Numbered from the stretch's first letter, positions 7,581 through 16,994 are shown. The stretch is 64,000 bases of DNA from UBA6220 sp041650375 (GCA_041650375.1 JBAZLH010000002.1:117929-181928); one strand, 5' to 3'. Notes: generated by a model not told the origin, from the letters alone. Program-made: numbers and translations.

Positions 7581-8269
7581 TTTTTATCTGTTTGTTTATT
7601 GGCATGCTCCCTTTGTCGCCGGCTTTAGCCGGCGATTTTTCAATTATAATTAATGAAATCTGTTGGATGGGCAGTGATAAAAAAACCAGCGACGAATGGA
7701 TAGAGCTTTACAACAATGCCCCGTCTGTTGTTTCAATTAATAATTGGCTCTTAAAAATTGATGGCGCGGAGATTAAATTAAAGGGAGAAATTCCAAGCCA
7801 AGGATATTATTTAATCAGCCGGAATAAAAATATAGGCGCGGATTTGATTTTCACCAAAGCGTTGAAAAATACCGGCTCTAAAATCAGCTTATGGGACGAT
7901 AATAAAAACCTGATTGAAGAAATGGATTGGAGTAAGGGCTGGCCCGCGGGAGACAATAAAACCAAACAAACCATGGAAAAAATAGCATCCCCGCTTTCGG
8001 GCGAAAACAAAAATAATTGGCAAACCAGCGCTATCGCCGGCGGCACGCTAAAAACAAAAAACAGCCTTGGGGTTATTGCGGCAAATAAATCTCCTGATAA
8101 TGATTTTGATAATAACCTTTCTTACGAAGAATCCTTTGCGATAAAGGAAAACAATCCGAGCAATTCAAATTATCCCGGCCATTCTTCTGTTTTTCTCGCC
8201 GGTTTTCTTTCTCTGTTTTCCGGAGCCATAATATTTTTTCTTAAAAAATATTTAAAAGAACAGACCTAA
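7550..8269 (+). CDS. Exported lamin-tail-domain protein with C-terminal membrane anchor
   Basis: This 239-residue protein starts with a signal peptide (hydrophobic core LIFICLFIGMLPLSPALA). A lamin-tail (LTD) type beta-sandwich spans about residues 30-125: IIINEICWMG, EWIELYNN, INNWLLK and GYYLISR are typical of the fold. A Ser/Asn-rich linker and a final transmembrane helix (about 212-230) ending in KKYLKEQT follow, so the domain should be displayed outside and anchored by its C-terminus. LTD proteins are frequent in this type of bacterium; their ligands are mostly unknown. It overlaps ruvB by 31 nt, suggesting translational coupling. Function is not assignable. Confidence 0.8.
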   Translation: MAEKPKTITLIFICLFIGMLPLSPALAGDFSIIINEICWMGSDKKTSDEWIELYNNAPSVVSINNWLLKIDGAEIKLKGEIPSQGYYLISRNKNIGADLIFTKALKNTGSKISLWDDNKNLIEEMDWSKGWPAGDNKTKQTMEKIASPLSGENKNNWQTSAIAGGTLKTKNSLGVIAANKSPDNDFDNNLSYEESFAIKENNPSNSNYPGHSSVFLAGFLSLFSGAIIFFLKKYLKEQT

Positions 8270-8276
8270 CCGCAAC

Positions 8277-8305
8277 TTGAACTTTGGTTATGTTTAAGGT
8301 ATTGT
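8277..8305 (+). promoter_or_regulatory. Putative sigma-70 promoter of yebC
   Basis: TTGAAC (8277-8282) and TATTGT (8300-8305) are separated by 17 nt. The short leader that follows carries a GCCGC/GCGGC inverted repeat (about 8327-8356) just before the ATG at 8365. Confidence 0.5.
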
Positions 8306-8364
8306 AAACACAATAAAAAGCTAATCGCCGCAAAAAAACAGATGTCTTTAGCGGCTATAATCCT

Positions 8365-9084
8365 ATGAGCGGTCATTCCCACTGGAGCACAATTAAATTC
8401 AAAAAGGGAACGGAAGACGCCAAAAGAAGCAAAACGTTTTCCAAGCTTTCCAAGGAAATATCCATCGCGGCGAGAGGCGGCGGATCGGATTTAACCTTTA
8501 ATCCAAAACTCCGGTCTATTGTGGACAAAGCCAGGTCTTCCAATATGCCGGCGGACAGCATTGACAAGGCCATAAAAAAAGGCGCGGGCGAATTGGAAGG
8601 ATTTACTTTGGAAGAATTTTCCATGGAAGGCTACGGCCCAAACGGCGTGGCGATTATTATTGACGGCATTACGGACAATAAAAATCGATCCATAGGCGAA
8701 ATCCGATTAATCCTCTCCCGCTTTAACGGAAAGATGGTGGAAGGCGGGGGCATTAAATGGATGTTTGACAAAAAGGGCGTGATTATTGTTAACGCCGAAG
8801 ACATAAAAAAAGACAAAGACGAAATGGAATTGATGATTATTGATTCCGGCGCGGAAGATTTACAATGGCAAGAAGAAGGGTTGGTTGTTTACACTAAACC
8901 GGAAGATTTGGAAAAGGTTAAAAAAGCCATGGAAGAAAACGGCTTAAAAATCGCTTCTTCCAATTTGGAATGGGTTGCCAAAGAAACTGTTGAAGTTGAC
9001 GATGATACCCGCGAAAAAAACCAAAAACTCTACGAGGCGCTGGACGACCACGACGATGTCCAAACTATATTTTGGAACATTTAA
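8365..9084 (+). CDS. yebC: YebC/PmpR family translation or transcription factor
   Basis: This 239-residue YebC-family protein begins with the invariant MSGHSHWSTIKFKKG and continues with FSKLSKEISIAARGGG and MPADSIDKAIKKGAGE, all diagnostic. Family members were described as transcription regulators and more recently, for YebC/YebC2 proteins, as factors that relieve ribosome stalling at proline-rich stretches. Length is standard (about 240). It sits between ruvB and ruvC, the usual bacterial neighbourhood. It has its own probable promoter and is followed by ruvC after 35 nt. Confidence 0.95.
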   Translation: MSGHSHWSTIKFKKGTEDAKRSKTFSKLSKEISIAARGGGSDLTFNPKLRSIVDKARSSNMPADSIDKAIKKGAGELEGFTLEEFSMEGYGPNGVAIIIDGITDNKNRSIGEIRLILSRFNGKMVEGGGIKWMFDKKGVIIVNAEDIKKDKDEMELMIIDSGAEDLQWQEEGLVVYTKPEDLEKVKKAMEENGLKIASSNLEWVAKETVEVDDDTREKNQKLYEALDDHDDVQTIFWNI

Positions 9085-9119
9085 GCCGGCTGCAAAATTA
9101 TTTTTGTTAATTTATCTTT

Positions 9120-9626
9120 ATGATTATTTTAGGCATTGACCCGGGCACGGCCACGACCGGAATCGGCATTGTGGATTTTAAAAAATCCAACAAACAGCAA
9201 TTAACTTGTTTGCGTTATGGCGTTATCGCAACACCCGCAAAAATGCCCATGCAAGACCGCCTGAAAATCCTCTATGACGATTTGGTGGAAATAATAAAAG
9301 AATATAAGCCCGCGGCGATTGCCATTGAGAGCTTATTTTTTTTCAAAAACGCCAAGACGGTTATGGCCGTAAGCCAAGCCAGGGGCATTAGCCTTTTGGC
9401 GGCGGCCCAAAAAAAATTGCCCGTGTTTGAGTTCACTCCCCTCCAAGCCAAAATCGCAGTCACGGGTTACGGCCGAGCAGAAAAACAACAAGTGCAAAAA
9501 ATGATTAAACATATCTTGGGATTGGAAAAAATTCCCAAGCCCGACGATGCGGCGGACGCTTTGGCAATCGCCATCTGTTGCGCCAATACTTGTTCGTTTA
9601 ATGAAGCAAAAAAACGGCTGAAGTAG
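9120..9626 (+). CDS. ruvC: Holliday junction resolvase RuvC
   Basis: This 168-residue RNase H-fold endonuclease cuts Holliday junctions symmetrically. The catalytic acidic residues are visible: D7 in GIDPGTATTG, E70 in AIESLFFFKN and D143/D146 in PDDAADALAIA. The glycine-rich FFFKNAKTVMAVSQARG segment is typical. Length matches E. coli RuvC (173). It is the last gene of the ruvB-LTD-yebC-ruvC run and converges on tyrS, with a small hairpin plus T-run at its stop. Confidence 0.96.
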   Translation: MIILGIDPGTATTGIGIVDFKKSNKQQLTCLRYGVIATPAKMPMQDRLKILYDDLVEIIKEYKPAAIAIESLFFFKNAKTVMAVSQARGISLLAAAQKKLPVFEFTPLQAKIAVTGYGRAEKQQVQKMIKHILGLEKIPKPDDAADALAIAICCANTCSFNEAKKRLK

Positions 9627-9635
9627 CCGCTTTTT
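9611..9635 (+). terminator. Probable terminator of ruvC
   Basis: CGGCT (9615-9619) and AGCCG (9625-9629) form a short stem straddling the ruvC stop, followed by CTTTTTG. It is preceded by an A-run, so it could also work for the converging tyrS gene. Confidence 0.55.
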
Positions 9636-9649
9636 GTTTCCCGAATGCT

Positions 9650-10858
9650 TTAAATAATTTTTCTGAAATTCCTCTTTCCCGATTGGACCACTGTGCCTTT
9701 TTTTATTTTAATCGCCTCTTGCCAATCAGATTTTATTTCCATTCCTTCGCCAAAAATAAACTTTACTCCGCCTTGCTCCACCACCCTTCTGGCCTCGGCT
9801 TTTGATTTAAATAAATCTAACTTTATTAATAATTCCAAAATATTAATTTCTTTTTCTTTAATTAATACTTTTTGTATGTTTGTAGGTAAATCTTTTTTTT
9901 CAAAAACTTTTTCAAATTCTTGTTCCGCCTGCTCGGCTTCTTTCGCGGAATAAAAAATCCCTATAATGGCTTTGGCCAATATTTTTTTAACCTCTTTGGG
10001 GTTTATTTTTTTTGTTTCCAGGCTTTTTTTTATTTTTTTAATTTCTCCGATGTCCACCCGGGTGCAACATTCAAAATATTCAAAAATTTGTTCATCCCTT
10101 AATGATAAAATTTTGCCGAACATGTCTTGGGGTTTGTCTAAAATATTAATGACGTTGCCCCAACTTGTGGACATCTTCCGGCCATCCAATCCATAAATCA
10201 TTTTTAGGGTCATTATATTTTGCGGCTTCATGCCGAAAAATTTTTGTACTTCCCGCCCGGTTTTTAAATTAAATAATTGGTCAAATCCGCCCAATTCCAA
10301 ATCCGCATTAACGGCCACGGAATCATAACCTTGTAAAATCGGATAAAACATTTCGTGTAGGCCAATCGGCTTTCCGTCTTCCCAACGCTCTTTGAAATTG
10401 CGGCGTTGAATCATTTGTTGGGCCGTGAAATTCATTGATAAAGATATCAGCGCATTAAGCTTTAAAACCGACAACCACTTTTCGTTATAATAAACTTCTG
10501 TTTTCTTTAAATCCAAAACCTTGCCGATTTGAGGCAAGTAATTTTCCATATTTTTATTGATCTCTTCTTCGGTTATAGGCTTTCTTAAAGAATCTTTATC
10601 CGAAGCGTCTCCGATCATCGCCGTAAAATTTCCAATAATTAAAATTATCTTATGCCCCAAGTCCTGGAAATCTTTTAATTTTAACAATAATGTGGCCCTG
10701 CCCAAATGGATTTTCGGCCCGGTTGGGTCAATGCCGAATTTAATGTTTAACCGGCGGCCGCTCAACAGCTCCGCGCGCAAATGCTTTTTATCAATAATAT
10801 CTTCCGCGCCGCGGCTTAATATTTCATCGATTTTTTTCGGGTCTGTATTTATTTCCAT
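9650..10858 (-). CDS. tyrS: Tyrosyl-tRNA synthetase
   Basis: This 402-residue class I synthetase charges tRNA-Tyr. The HIGH-type signature appears as IHLGRATLLLKLKDFQDLGH, the KMSKS signature as GRKMSTSWGN, and the tyrosine pocket region as QGYDSVAVNADLELGG. A C-terminal S4-like RNA-binding domain (from about residue 340: LELLIKLDLFKSKAEARRVVEQGGV) completes the protein. Length is typical (400-420). The gene is convergent with ruvC and divergent from the penicillin-binding protein gene. Confidence 0.95.
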   Translation of the reverse strand: MEINTDPKKIDEILSRGAEDIIDKKHLRAELLSGRRLNIKFGIDPTGPKIHLGRATLLLKLKDFQDLGHKIILIIGNFTAMIGDASDKDSLRKPITEEEINKNMENYLPQIGKVLDLKKTEVYYNEKWLSVLKLNALISLSMNFTAQQMIQRRNFKERWEDGKPIGLHEMFYPILQGYDSVAVNADLELGGFDQLFNLKTGREVQKFFGMKPQNIMTLKMIYGLDGRKMSTSWGNVINILDKPQDMFGKILSLRDEQIFEYFECCTRVDIGEIKKIKKSLETKKINPKEVKKILAKAIIGIFYSAKEAEQAEQEFEKVFEKKDLPTNIQKVLIKEKEINILELLIKLDLFKSKAEARRVVEQGGVKFIFGEGMEIKSDWQEAIKIKKGTVVQSGKRNFRKII

Positions 10859-10985
10859 AGGTTTTTATTAATTAATATAATAACCCAAAAACCAGCGATT
10901 GCCAAATATCAATAATTCCACGCTGGAAACGTTGCTTAAACGGTTCACAAAATCAACAATAAATGGTATATATTATATTAATACT

Positions 10986-13013
10986 ATGCCTAAAACAAAC
11001 AAGAAAAAACCTGAAAAAACAACGACTATCCAGGTAAAAAAAAGTGTTCAAAAAAATAAACCAGAAGGAGAAGAAACAAAAATAAAACCCAAAAAGACGA
11101 GGGGTCGTTTTTATATTATTTTAAAAATAGCCGGGTTGCTTTTGGCGGGATTTGTCCTGCTGGGTATTGTTGGATTTTTTTGGATAACCAAAGATTTGCC
11201 GCGCCCGAAAAGTTTTACGGAAAACGAGATGACCCAATCCACTAAAATCTACGACCGCACCGGAGAAATTTTATTATCCAATGTTTTTACCGAAGAAAAG
11301 AGAACTTACGTTCCCCTTTCGCAAATTCCAACCATCTTGCAAAAAGCGGTAATCGCCACCGAAGACAGCCGTTTTTATACCCATTTTGGAATTGACCCGA
11401 CCGGCATGGTGCGGGCGATTTTAACGGATATCGCCACCGGAAAATCTCAAGGCGCTTCCACTATAGACCAGCAATTAATCCGTTCCACTTTTTTAACTCC
11501 GGATAAAACCATAACCAGAAAAGTTAAAGAAATTGTGCTTTCTTTGGAAATAGACAACCAATATTCCAAAGACCAAATCTTGGAATGGTATTTAAACCAA
11601 GTTCCTTTCGGCGTGAATATTTACGGTGCCCAAGAAGCTTCTTTGACGTATTTCCAAAAGCCGATTCAAGATATTAATTTATCAGAAGCGGCCATGCTCG
11701 CGGCCGTAATCCAATTACCGAGCTATTACTCCCCTTACGGACCCAATTTAGATAAATTAATGGAAAGAAAAGATTTTGTTTTGCAAAGGATGCGGGAGGA
11801 GGGGTATATAACTCCGGAACAAGAAAAAACCGCAGCCGAGGCTAAAATAAAAATTTCTAAATTGCCCAACACCACTTTGGCTTATCATTTTGTTACTTAC
11901 GTCAAGCAGCTGATGGAAGACACTTACGGCGCCGACTTTTTGCAAACCAAAGGATTAAAAATTTACACTACTCTAGATTGGGACTTGCAAAAATCGGCCG
12001 AGGAAATCGTAAAAACAAATGTGGCTAAAAATATGGCAAACTTTGGAGCCTATAACGCGGCAGCGATTGTTATGCAGCCCAAGACCGGCGAAGTTTTGGC
12101 CATGGTTGGTTCAGCCGACCCGTATGCCGACCCGCTGCCCAAAGGTTGCGATCCGGCCACGACTTGCAAATTCGTGCCCAGCTATAATGTGGCCGTCCAA
12201 GCCATCCGCCAGCCCGGTTCTTCTTTTAAGCCGATTGTCTATGCCACGGCTTTCCGCAACGGCGCGACCGATACAACCACTGTCGTGGATGAACCGGTAA
12301 ATTACAATGGCTACGCGCCAAACAATTATGACGGCAAATTCCGCGGCATCTTAACATTAAGGTCTGCTTTGGCACAATCCTTGAATATTCCGGCGGTAAA
12401 AGTTTTAAACGATTACGCCGGGTTGCAAAACACCATTGAAATGGCCCAAACAATGGGCATCTCCACCCTTGGCGACACTTCCCGCTATGGACTGTCTTTC
12501 GCTTTGGGCGCGGCTGATGTAAAAGTAATTGATATGGCCACAGCTTTTAGCGTTTTTGCCAGCGGCGGTTATAAAATAGACCCGTCGGTTATTTTAAAAA
12601 TTGAAGATGGCAACGGAAATGTTATTTTTGAAAACCACAAAACTCCTAGAAAAGTTTTAGAAGAATCCGTATGTAATATGATTACGGACGTGCTATCGGA
12701 TAATAATGCCAGAGCCCCAATGTTTGGCGCCCACTCGCTTTTAAGATTTGACAATTACAAGGTGGCTGTTAAAACCGGAACAACTCAAGACAGCCGGGAT
12801 GGCTGGACGGTTGGATACACTTCCGACGCGGTTGTGATTGTTTGGGCCGGGAACAACAATAAAGCCAAGATGTCGGCTATCGGTGAACAAGCCGCCGGAC
12901 CGATTTGGAGAGCCTTAATTTTAAAATCAATTGAATTAAACACAAACGCACAACACCAAGAAACATCCCAACCCGTGGAGCCGGGCACAGAAGTTCCCTT
13001 GGTTCAAGATTAG
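10986..13013 (+). CDS. Bifunctional class A penicillin-binding protein (PBP1A type)
   Basis: The protein polymerises and cross-links peptidoglycan at the outer face of the membrane. From the ATG at 10986 it is 675 residues: a Lys-rich cytoplasmic tail, one membrane helix (RFYIILKIAGLLLAGFVLL) and a GT51 glycosyltransferase domain with ATEDSRFYTHFGID (catalytic Glu) and GASTIDQQL. The transpeptidase domain has SSFKP (SxxK), SLN (SxN) and KTGTTQ (KTG). An upstream in-frame ATG at 10899 would add 29 residues that look non-coding and contain the promoter-like TATATTATATT stretch, so I prefer 10986. A strong hairpin terminator follows. A complete PBP argues for a real cell wall. Confidence 0.93.
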   Translation: MPKTNKKKPEKTTTIQVKKSVQKNKPEGEETKIKPKKTRGRFYIILKIAGLLLAGFVLLGIVGFFWITKDLPRPKSFTENEMTQSTKIYDRTGEILLSNVFTEEKRTYVPLSQIPTILQKAVIATEDSRFYTHFGIDPTGMVRAILTDIATGKSQGASTIDQQLIRSTFLTPDKTITRKVKEIVLSLEIDNQYSKDQILEWYLNQVPFGVNIYGAQEASLTYFQKPIQDINLSEAAMLAAVIQLPSYYSPYGPNLDKLMERKDFVLQRMREEGYITPEQEKTAAEAKIKISKLPNTTLAYHFVTYVKQLMEDTYGADFLQTKGLKIYTTLDWDLQKSAEEIVKTNVAKNMANFGAYNAAAIVMQPKTGEVLAMVGSADPYADPLPKGCDPATTCKFVPSYNVAVQAIRQPGSSFKPIVYATAFRNGATDTTTVVDEPVNYNGYAPNNYDGKFRGILTLRSALAQSLNIPAVKVLNDYAGLQNTIEMAQTMGISTLGDTSRYGLSFALGAADVKVIDMATAFSVFASGGYKIDPSVILKIEDGNGNVIFENHKTPRKVLEESVCNMITDVLSDNNARAPMFGAHSLLRFDNYKVAVKTGTTQDSRDGWTVGYTSDAVVIVWAGNNNKAKMSAIGEQAAGPIWRALILKSIELNTNAQHQETSQPVEPGTEVPLVQD

Positions 13014-13025
13014 CCTAAAAACAAC

Positions 13026-13052
13026 GAAAAACGGGCGTTTGCCCGTTTTTTT
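13026..13052. terminator. Bidirectional terminator between the PBP gene and the Cys-rich gene
   Basis: ACGGGC-GTTT-GCCCGT is flanked by an A-run on the left and seven T on the right, so it can stop transcription from both converging genes. Confidence 0.85.
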
Positions 13053-13062
13053 AATTTATAAA

Positions 13063-13731
13063 TTATTTTGTAATAACAAGAGTGGAAACAATTTGTTGGA
13101 TTACAGCCTCAACGTCCTGGCTTAAATTAAAATTCCGGCATTCGGTTTCATTACTTGTTCCACAATAAGCCCCGCATCCCCCCTCGTAACAGCCCGTATG
13201 ATACCTAATATTGAAATCCAAAATATAATAACTTTGCCCTTTTTGGGTTATGTAACAATAATCATTATAAACCGAGCCGGCACCAGCATCGCTAGCGGTA
13301 TATAAATTATAATTAACATTATTAATCGTAACTGCTTGCTGTTTCGCCCCTAGATCAGCTTGGATGTTGGCACAGCCAATAGTTGTTGGATCTTGCTCTA
13401 TTGGCGCTACGGTGGCTTTAGGCGGCCACGAAATCGAATTCCATACATTTGCCCCAAAAGTTGCGGGATATTTAAATTCAACCCCTGTGTCACGATTCGC
13501 GTAAGTCAGCCATTGGCTGGTTTGGCAATCCAATAAATTCCTATAACACCCCTGAATTAATGTGCCGGCTCCGCCCATAATTTGCTGTGGGGCGCAATTG
13601 TTTGAATTGCAATATATGGTAATTTGAAGTGGTGGCTGTTGTTGGTTTTTCCCCGCATTGCCTAGAAAATAAAAACCTCCAGCAACGATTAATAAAACAA
13701 TGATAATGCCTATTATTATTTTATTCTCCAT
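13063..13731 (-). CDS. N-terminally anchored Cys-rich extracellular protein, unknown function
   Basis: I do not recognise this 222-residue protein. It has one N-terminal membrane helix (residues about 5-24, IIIGIIIVLLIVAGGFYFLG) followed by an extracytoplasmic domain with about eleven cysteines spread from residue 41 to 200. These include closely spaced pairs (CNSNNC, CYEGGCGAYC), which suggests disulfides. The region YANRDTGVEFKYPATFG resembles the start of a module often seen in small exported proteins of this group, where a short strand pair precedes a beta-sheet domain. It is monocistronic and convergent with the PBP gene. A surface or envelope role is inferred only from topology. Confidence 0.75.
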   Translation of the reverse strand: MENKIIIGIIIVLLIVAGGFYFLGNAGKNQQQPPLQITIYCNSNNCAPQQIMGGAGTLIQGCYRNLLDCQTSQWLTYANRDTGVEFKYPATFGANVWNSISWPPKATVAPIEQDPTTIGCANIQADLGAKQQAVTINNVNYNLYTASDAGAGSVYNDYCYITQKGQSYYILDFNIRYHTGCYEGGCGAYCGTSNETECRNFNLSQDVEAVIQQIVSTLVITK

Positions 13732-13793
13732 ATGATTATTTTTTAATTATTATAAGCTGAGCCGAATTTGAAATTGTATCGGCCAGGCTTAAC

Positions 13794-14933
13794 TTAAATT
13801 TTTATCGGCATCACAACATATAAATAACTAGGGTCGCCAATCGGCTTAATAACAGACGGCCCGTCGTTCCCCTGCATTTCAAAAGAAAGTTCCGAAGATT
13901 TAATATTCTCCAGCCCCTCCAAGATAAACTTCCAGTTAAAAGAAACTTTTAACTCCGCGCCTTCGCTTTTGGCAGGCAAGGATAAATTGCTTTCTCCCAT
14001 TTCCGAATCTTGGCTGTAGATTTCCATTTCTTTGCTTTTGGGGTCTATTTTAAGGACGACTTCGTTAGTCCTTCCGCCGAAAATTCCGGCGGTTTTAATT
14101 TGTTTGGTAAAATCCTCTTTATTTAAAATCACTTTAGTTTTCGCTTCTTTAGGAATGATTTCTCCGTAAGACGGATACTCCCCCTCAATCTGCCGGCTGA
14201 TTAAATTTATTTCGGGATGGTCCACTCCAGTCAAAAATGTTTCAAATAAAACCTGTGACTCAGAAGTATAAATTTTAATATCTTTTTCTGTTTCGCTTAA
14301 AATATTAATTAATTCTTTGGCCGCTTTTTGCGGAAGAATAAATGCGATTGGATTTTTAAACGTGTTTTTATATCCGCCTTTATTTCCAAACGATAAAACT
14401 TTTTCCGCTAAGCGGAAGCTGTCGGTTGCCACTATTTTTACTTGTTCTTTTTCAAAAGAAAAATATACGCCTGATATTTCCGGCCTGATTTGGGAAACGC
14501 TGGCGACATTAACAACTCCCACTAACCCTTCTTTTAATTTATTGGCGTTTATTTCTATAAATAAGTCTTTGCCAAAACTGGGAATAATTGGAAAATCGTC
14601 GGCAGACACGCCCTTTACTTGGGTTTTGTAATTTTTACCCTCTATAATTAAAGTGTTATTTTTTTCTTTAATATCTATCTTTTCCTCGCTTAAAGTATTA
14701 ACCACTTGGCTTAAGAGCTTAGCAGGAATGGCGATTTTTCCTTCTTTTTCAGTTTTACATAGCCCCCACCATTGGATTCCTAATTCCAGGTCAGTGGAAG
14801 AAATTTTTAAAAAATTAGGCAATGTTTCAATTAAAAGATTATCCAATATCGGCAAGGTTAAATTTCTTCCGGTTATTTTTTCCGTAAAGCCGATGCCTTT
14901 TTTAAATTCTTTAGTTAAAATTGTAAAGTTCAT
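13794..14933 (-). CDS. dnaN: DNA polymerase III beta subunit (sliding clamp)
   Basis: The ring-shaped dimeric clamp tethers the replicative polymerase to DNA. The 379-residue protein has the expected three-fold repeat of the DnaN fold, opening MNFTILTKEFKKGIGFTEKITGR. Family patterns include LPILDNLLIE, ATDSFRLAEK, PEISGVYF and the C-terminal IKPIGDPSYLYVVMPIKI ending in the conserved MP-hydrophobic strand. Length is normal (365-380). It lies downstream of dnaA in the standard dnaA-dnaN order, with a 290-nt spacer that carries a single DnaA-box-like site. Confidence 0.95.
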   Translation of the reverse strand: MNFTILTKEFKKGIGFTEKITGRNLTLPILDNLLIETLPNFLKISSTDLELGIQWWGLCKTEKEGKIAIPAKLLSQVVNTLSEEKIDIKEKNNTLIIEGKNYKTQVKGVSADDFPIIPSFGKDLFIEINANKLKEGLVGVVNVASVSQIRPEISGVYFSFEKEQVKIVATDSFRLAEKVLSFGNKGGYKNTFKNPIAFILPQKAAKELINILSETEKDIKIYTSESQVLFETFLTGVDHPEINLISRQIEGEYPSYGEIIPKEAKTKVILNKEDFTKQIKTAGIFGGRTNEVVLKIDPKSKEMEIYSQDSEMGESNLSLPAKSEGAELKVSFNWKFILEGLENIKSSELSFEMQGNDGPSVIKPIGDPSYLYVVMPIKI

Positions 14934-15064
14934 ATATATAATTATATTAATTTAAATTAATTTATTATGATTATTATTATGCTTCTGAATTTTGGGGATT
15001 AAATATGGTGTTCTGTTTTAATCCTTTATTTGAAACATAATTTCAGTTTTTATTTTTTTAAATC

Positions 15065-15073
15065 TTGTGGACA
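15065..15073 (-). promoter_or_regulatory. DnaA-box-like nonamer between dnaA and dnaN
   Basis: TTGTGGACA here contains the same octamer (TGTCCACA on the other strand) that is reiterated at 53.0-54.8 kb. It is the only exact copy I find in the 290-nt dnaA-dnaN spacer (14,934-15,223). That spacer otherwise holds AT-rich sequence and no gene. A single box fits DnaA control of dnaN expression better than a full origin. Confidence 0.5.
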
Positions 15074-15223
15074 AACCGTGGGAATAATTCGGTAAAAAAT
15101 CAGTTGAAAATGCGCGGAAAATTTTAATGAATTCTTTTTTAAATTTTATACTTATTTTCCGCACCATCGCCCCCATGGTTAATACTTATTTTTTAAACAC
15201 TTTCTTAACAGTTCTTTTAAATC

Positions 15224-16591
15224 CTATCCGGCATAAACTCTTTGTAAAATAAGTTGAATTTCTTGGTGGATTTTTTCGTCTTCTTCCCATAATTTTTCCA
15301 CTAATTGGCAAGCGTGGATAACGGTAGTGTGGTCTTTTCCGCCAAATTTTCGGCCAATTTCAGAGTAAGATAATTTTAATTCTTTTTTTAATAAATACAT
15401 GGCGATTTGCCTCGGCTTGCTGAATTCTTTTTTGCGGGAAGAATAAAACATATTACCGCTCGGAATATCGTAAAACTCGGTGATGGTTTCTATTATTTTT
15501 TTCGGGGTGGTTATTTTACTGGAAGAAACAATAATGGTTTTTAATAGTTTTTTTACATCTTCAATAGAAGGGTTTTTATTGTTTGATTTTTTAAAGATAA
15601 TCAGGCGATTAATGGCGCTTTCCAACTCGCGGATGTTTTTTTGGATATTGTTGGCCACAAATTCAATAACCTCTTTATCAAAGACCACTCCTTTCTCTTC
15701 CATTTTTTGTTTTAAGATGGCTGTTCTGGTTTCAAAATCAGGAACATTAATGTCCGCAATCATTCCACCCTCAAAGCGCGACTTTAGGCGTTCGGTTATG
15801 GCCGGAATGTTATTCGGGTGTCTGTCGGAAGATAGAATAATTTGTTTATTCTTTTGGTATAAAGAATTGAAGTTATGGAAAAATTCTTCTTGGGTTTTAT
15901 CCTTTCCGGCGATAAATTGGATATCATCAATAATTAAGACATCTATTTCCCGCAAGCTTTTTTTCAAATCTTCACTATTGTGGTTTCTAATAGCGTTAAC
16001 AATCATGGAAATTAATTTCTCGGCCGGCAAGTAGCGGATTTTTTTAGCCGGGTCGTTTTCTTTTATTTTATTCCCCACAGCTTGGACTAAATGAGTTTTT
16101 CCCAGCCCCACTCCCCCATAAATAAATAAAGGGTTATAGTTTTTGCCCGGTTCTTCAACCACCGCCATGGCGGCGGCGTAGGCCATTTCGTTAAAAGGGC
16201 CGATAATGAAGTTTTCAAAAGTATATTTGGGATTCAGGTTGGTTTCTTTATTTATCTCCAACTCGGAAAAACCCAATTGTTCAACAATGTTTTCTTCTTC
16301 GCTTGCGGCTTGCTTTTTGGATGCTTGGGCCTTCTTTTCAACCTTGGCCGCGCTGACGATATAGTTTATGGTTTTAATTTCCTGGTCGAGAGAGTGCAGT
16401 ATTTTTAAAATATCTTTATTGTATTTTTGTTCCAGCCATTCTTTACTGAAAGAATTGGGCACGGAAACAACCACTATATCTTTTTCAATGGAAGAGATTT
16501 TAGTGTTGGCGAACCAGGTGGCGAAATTAGCCGGTGAAATATTCAGTTGAATTTGGGCTAAAACAGCCTGCCATAATTGTTCTGCTTCCAT
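15224..16591 (-). CDS. dnaA: Chromosomal replication initiator DnaA
   Basis: DnaA binds DnaA boxes at the origin, opens the duplex and loads helicase. The 455-residue protein has domain I (LWQAVLAQIQLNISPANFATWF, residues 6-28) and a short linker of Lys/Ala/Glu. The AAA+ domain has Walker A GGVGLGKT (159-166) and Walker B LIIDDIQF (219-226). Domain IV has the DnaA signature GGKDHTTVIHAC in the helix-turn-helix that reads the box. Length is typical. It is divergent from rpmH, the classical arrangement, yet the box-rich locus I take as origin lies about 37 kb to the right. Confidence 0.97.
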   Translation of the reverse strand: MEAEQLWQAVLAQIQLNISPANFATWFANTKISSIEKDIVVVSVPNSFSKEWLEQKYNKDILKILHSLDQEIKTINYIVSAAKVEKKAQASKKQAASEEENIVEQLGFSELEINKETNLNPKYTFENFIIGPFNEMAYAAAMAVVEEPGKNYNPLFIYGGVGLGKTHLVQAVGNKIKENDPAKKIRYLPAEKLISMIVNAIRNHNSEDLKKSLREIDVLIIDDIQFIAGKDKTQEEFFHNFNSLYQKNKQIILSSDRHPNNIPAITERLKSRFEGGMIADINVPDFETRTAILKQKMEEKGVVFDKEVIEFVANNIQKNIRELESAINRLIIFKKSNNKNPSIEDVKKLLKTIIVSSSKITTPKKIIETITEFYDIPSGNMFYSSRKKEFSKPRQIAMYLLKKELKLSYSEIGRKFGGKDHTTVIHACQLVEKLWEEDEKIHQEIQLILQRVYAG

Positions 16592-16763
16592 GGGTTTTTA
16601 TGTTTAATAGTATTAACTTCTATATATGTATTATAATTTATTAAAGTCAATATAGCAAAAACGGCTTATAAAATAAGGGGAAACGAGCGGCTTGTTGAAA
16701 AAATGTGGAGAAAACGGGGTTAAATTAACGCCTTATTCTCGTGTCCGGAGCCTCCTTTTTTTA

Positions 16764-16792
16764 TTGACCAGGGCGTTATTTTTTGCTATATT
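16764..16792 (+). promoter_or_regulatory. Sigma-70 promoter of rpmH-rnpA-yidC-khpB
   Basis: TTGACC (16764-16769) and TATATT (16787-16792) are spaced by 17 nt and stand 32 nt before the rpmH ATG. The 232-nt dnaA-rpmH spacer also has an AACGCC/GGCGTT inverted repeat, and ATGTGGAG, a poor match to the DnaA-box octamer. Confidence 0.7.
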
Positions 16793-16823
16793 CTAAATAC
16801 TTATTAATTAGGTTATTACGATT

Positions 16824-16958
16824 ATGAGCATTACTTATAAGCCCAAGAAAAAAAAGAGGCAAAAGACGCACGGCTTTTTAGTGAGATCTAAAACCAAAAG
16901 CGGAAGAAAGGTCATCCAAAAAAGGAGGTCTCAAAAAAGAGCAAAATTAACTGTTTAA
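16824..16958 (+). CDS. rpmH: 50S ribosomal protein L34
   Basis: This 44-residue, very basic protein reads MSITYKPKKKKRQKTHGF followed by LVRSKTKSGRKVIQKRRSQ. It matches the L34 pattern in which T-x-P/KP, KR-x-x-HGF, R-x-x-T-x-x-GR-x-V and RR-x-K/R-GR are conserved. L34 is a late-assembling large-subunit protein. It is the first gene of the conserved rpmH-rnpA-yidC-jag cluster and is divergent from dnaA, which confirms both calls. Confidence 0.95.
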   Translation: MSITYKPKKKKRQKTHGFLVRSKTKSGRKVIQKRRSQKRAKLTV

Positions 16959-16994
16959 AAGCGTCCCGTCTTTACGGGAGTTTTTATTTATACT

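Noticed and set aside
14934..15223. Classical oriC between dnaA and dnaN
   Set aside because: Only one exact DnaA-like octamer and no parS-like site are present, against thirteen octamers and four parS-like sites at 53.0-54.8 kb.
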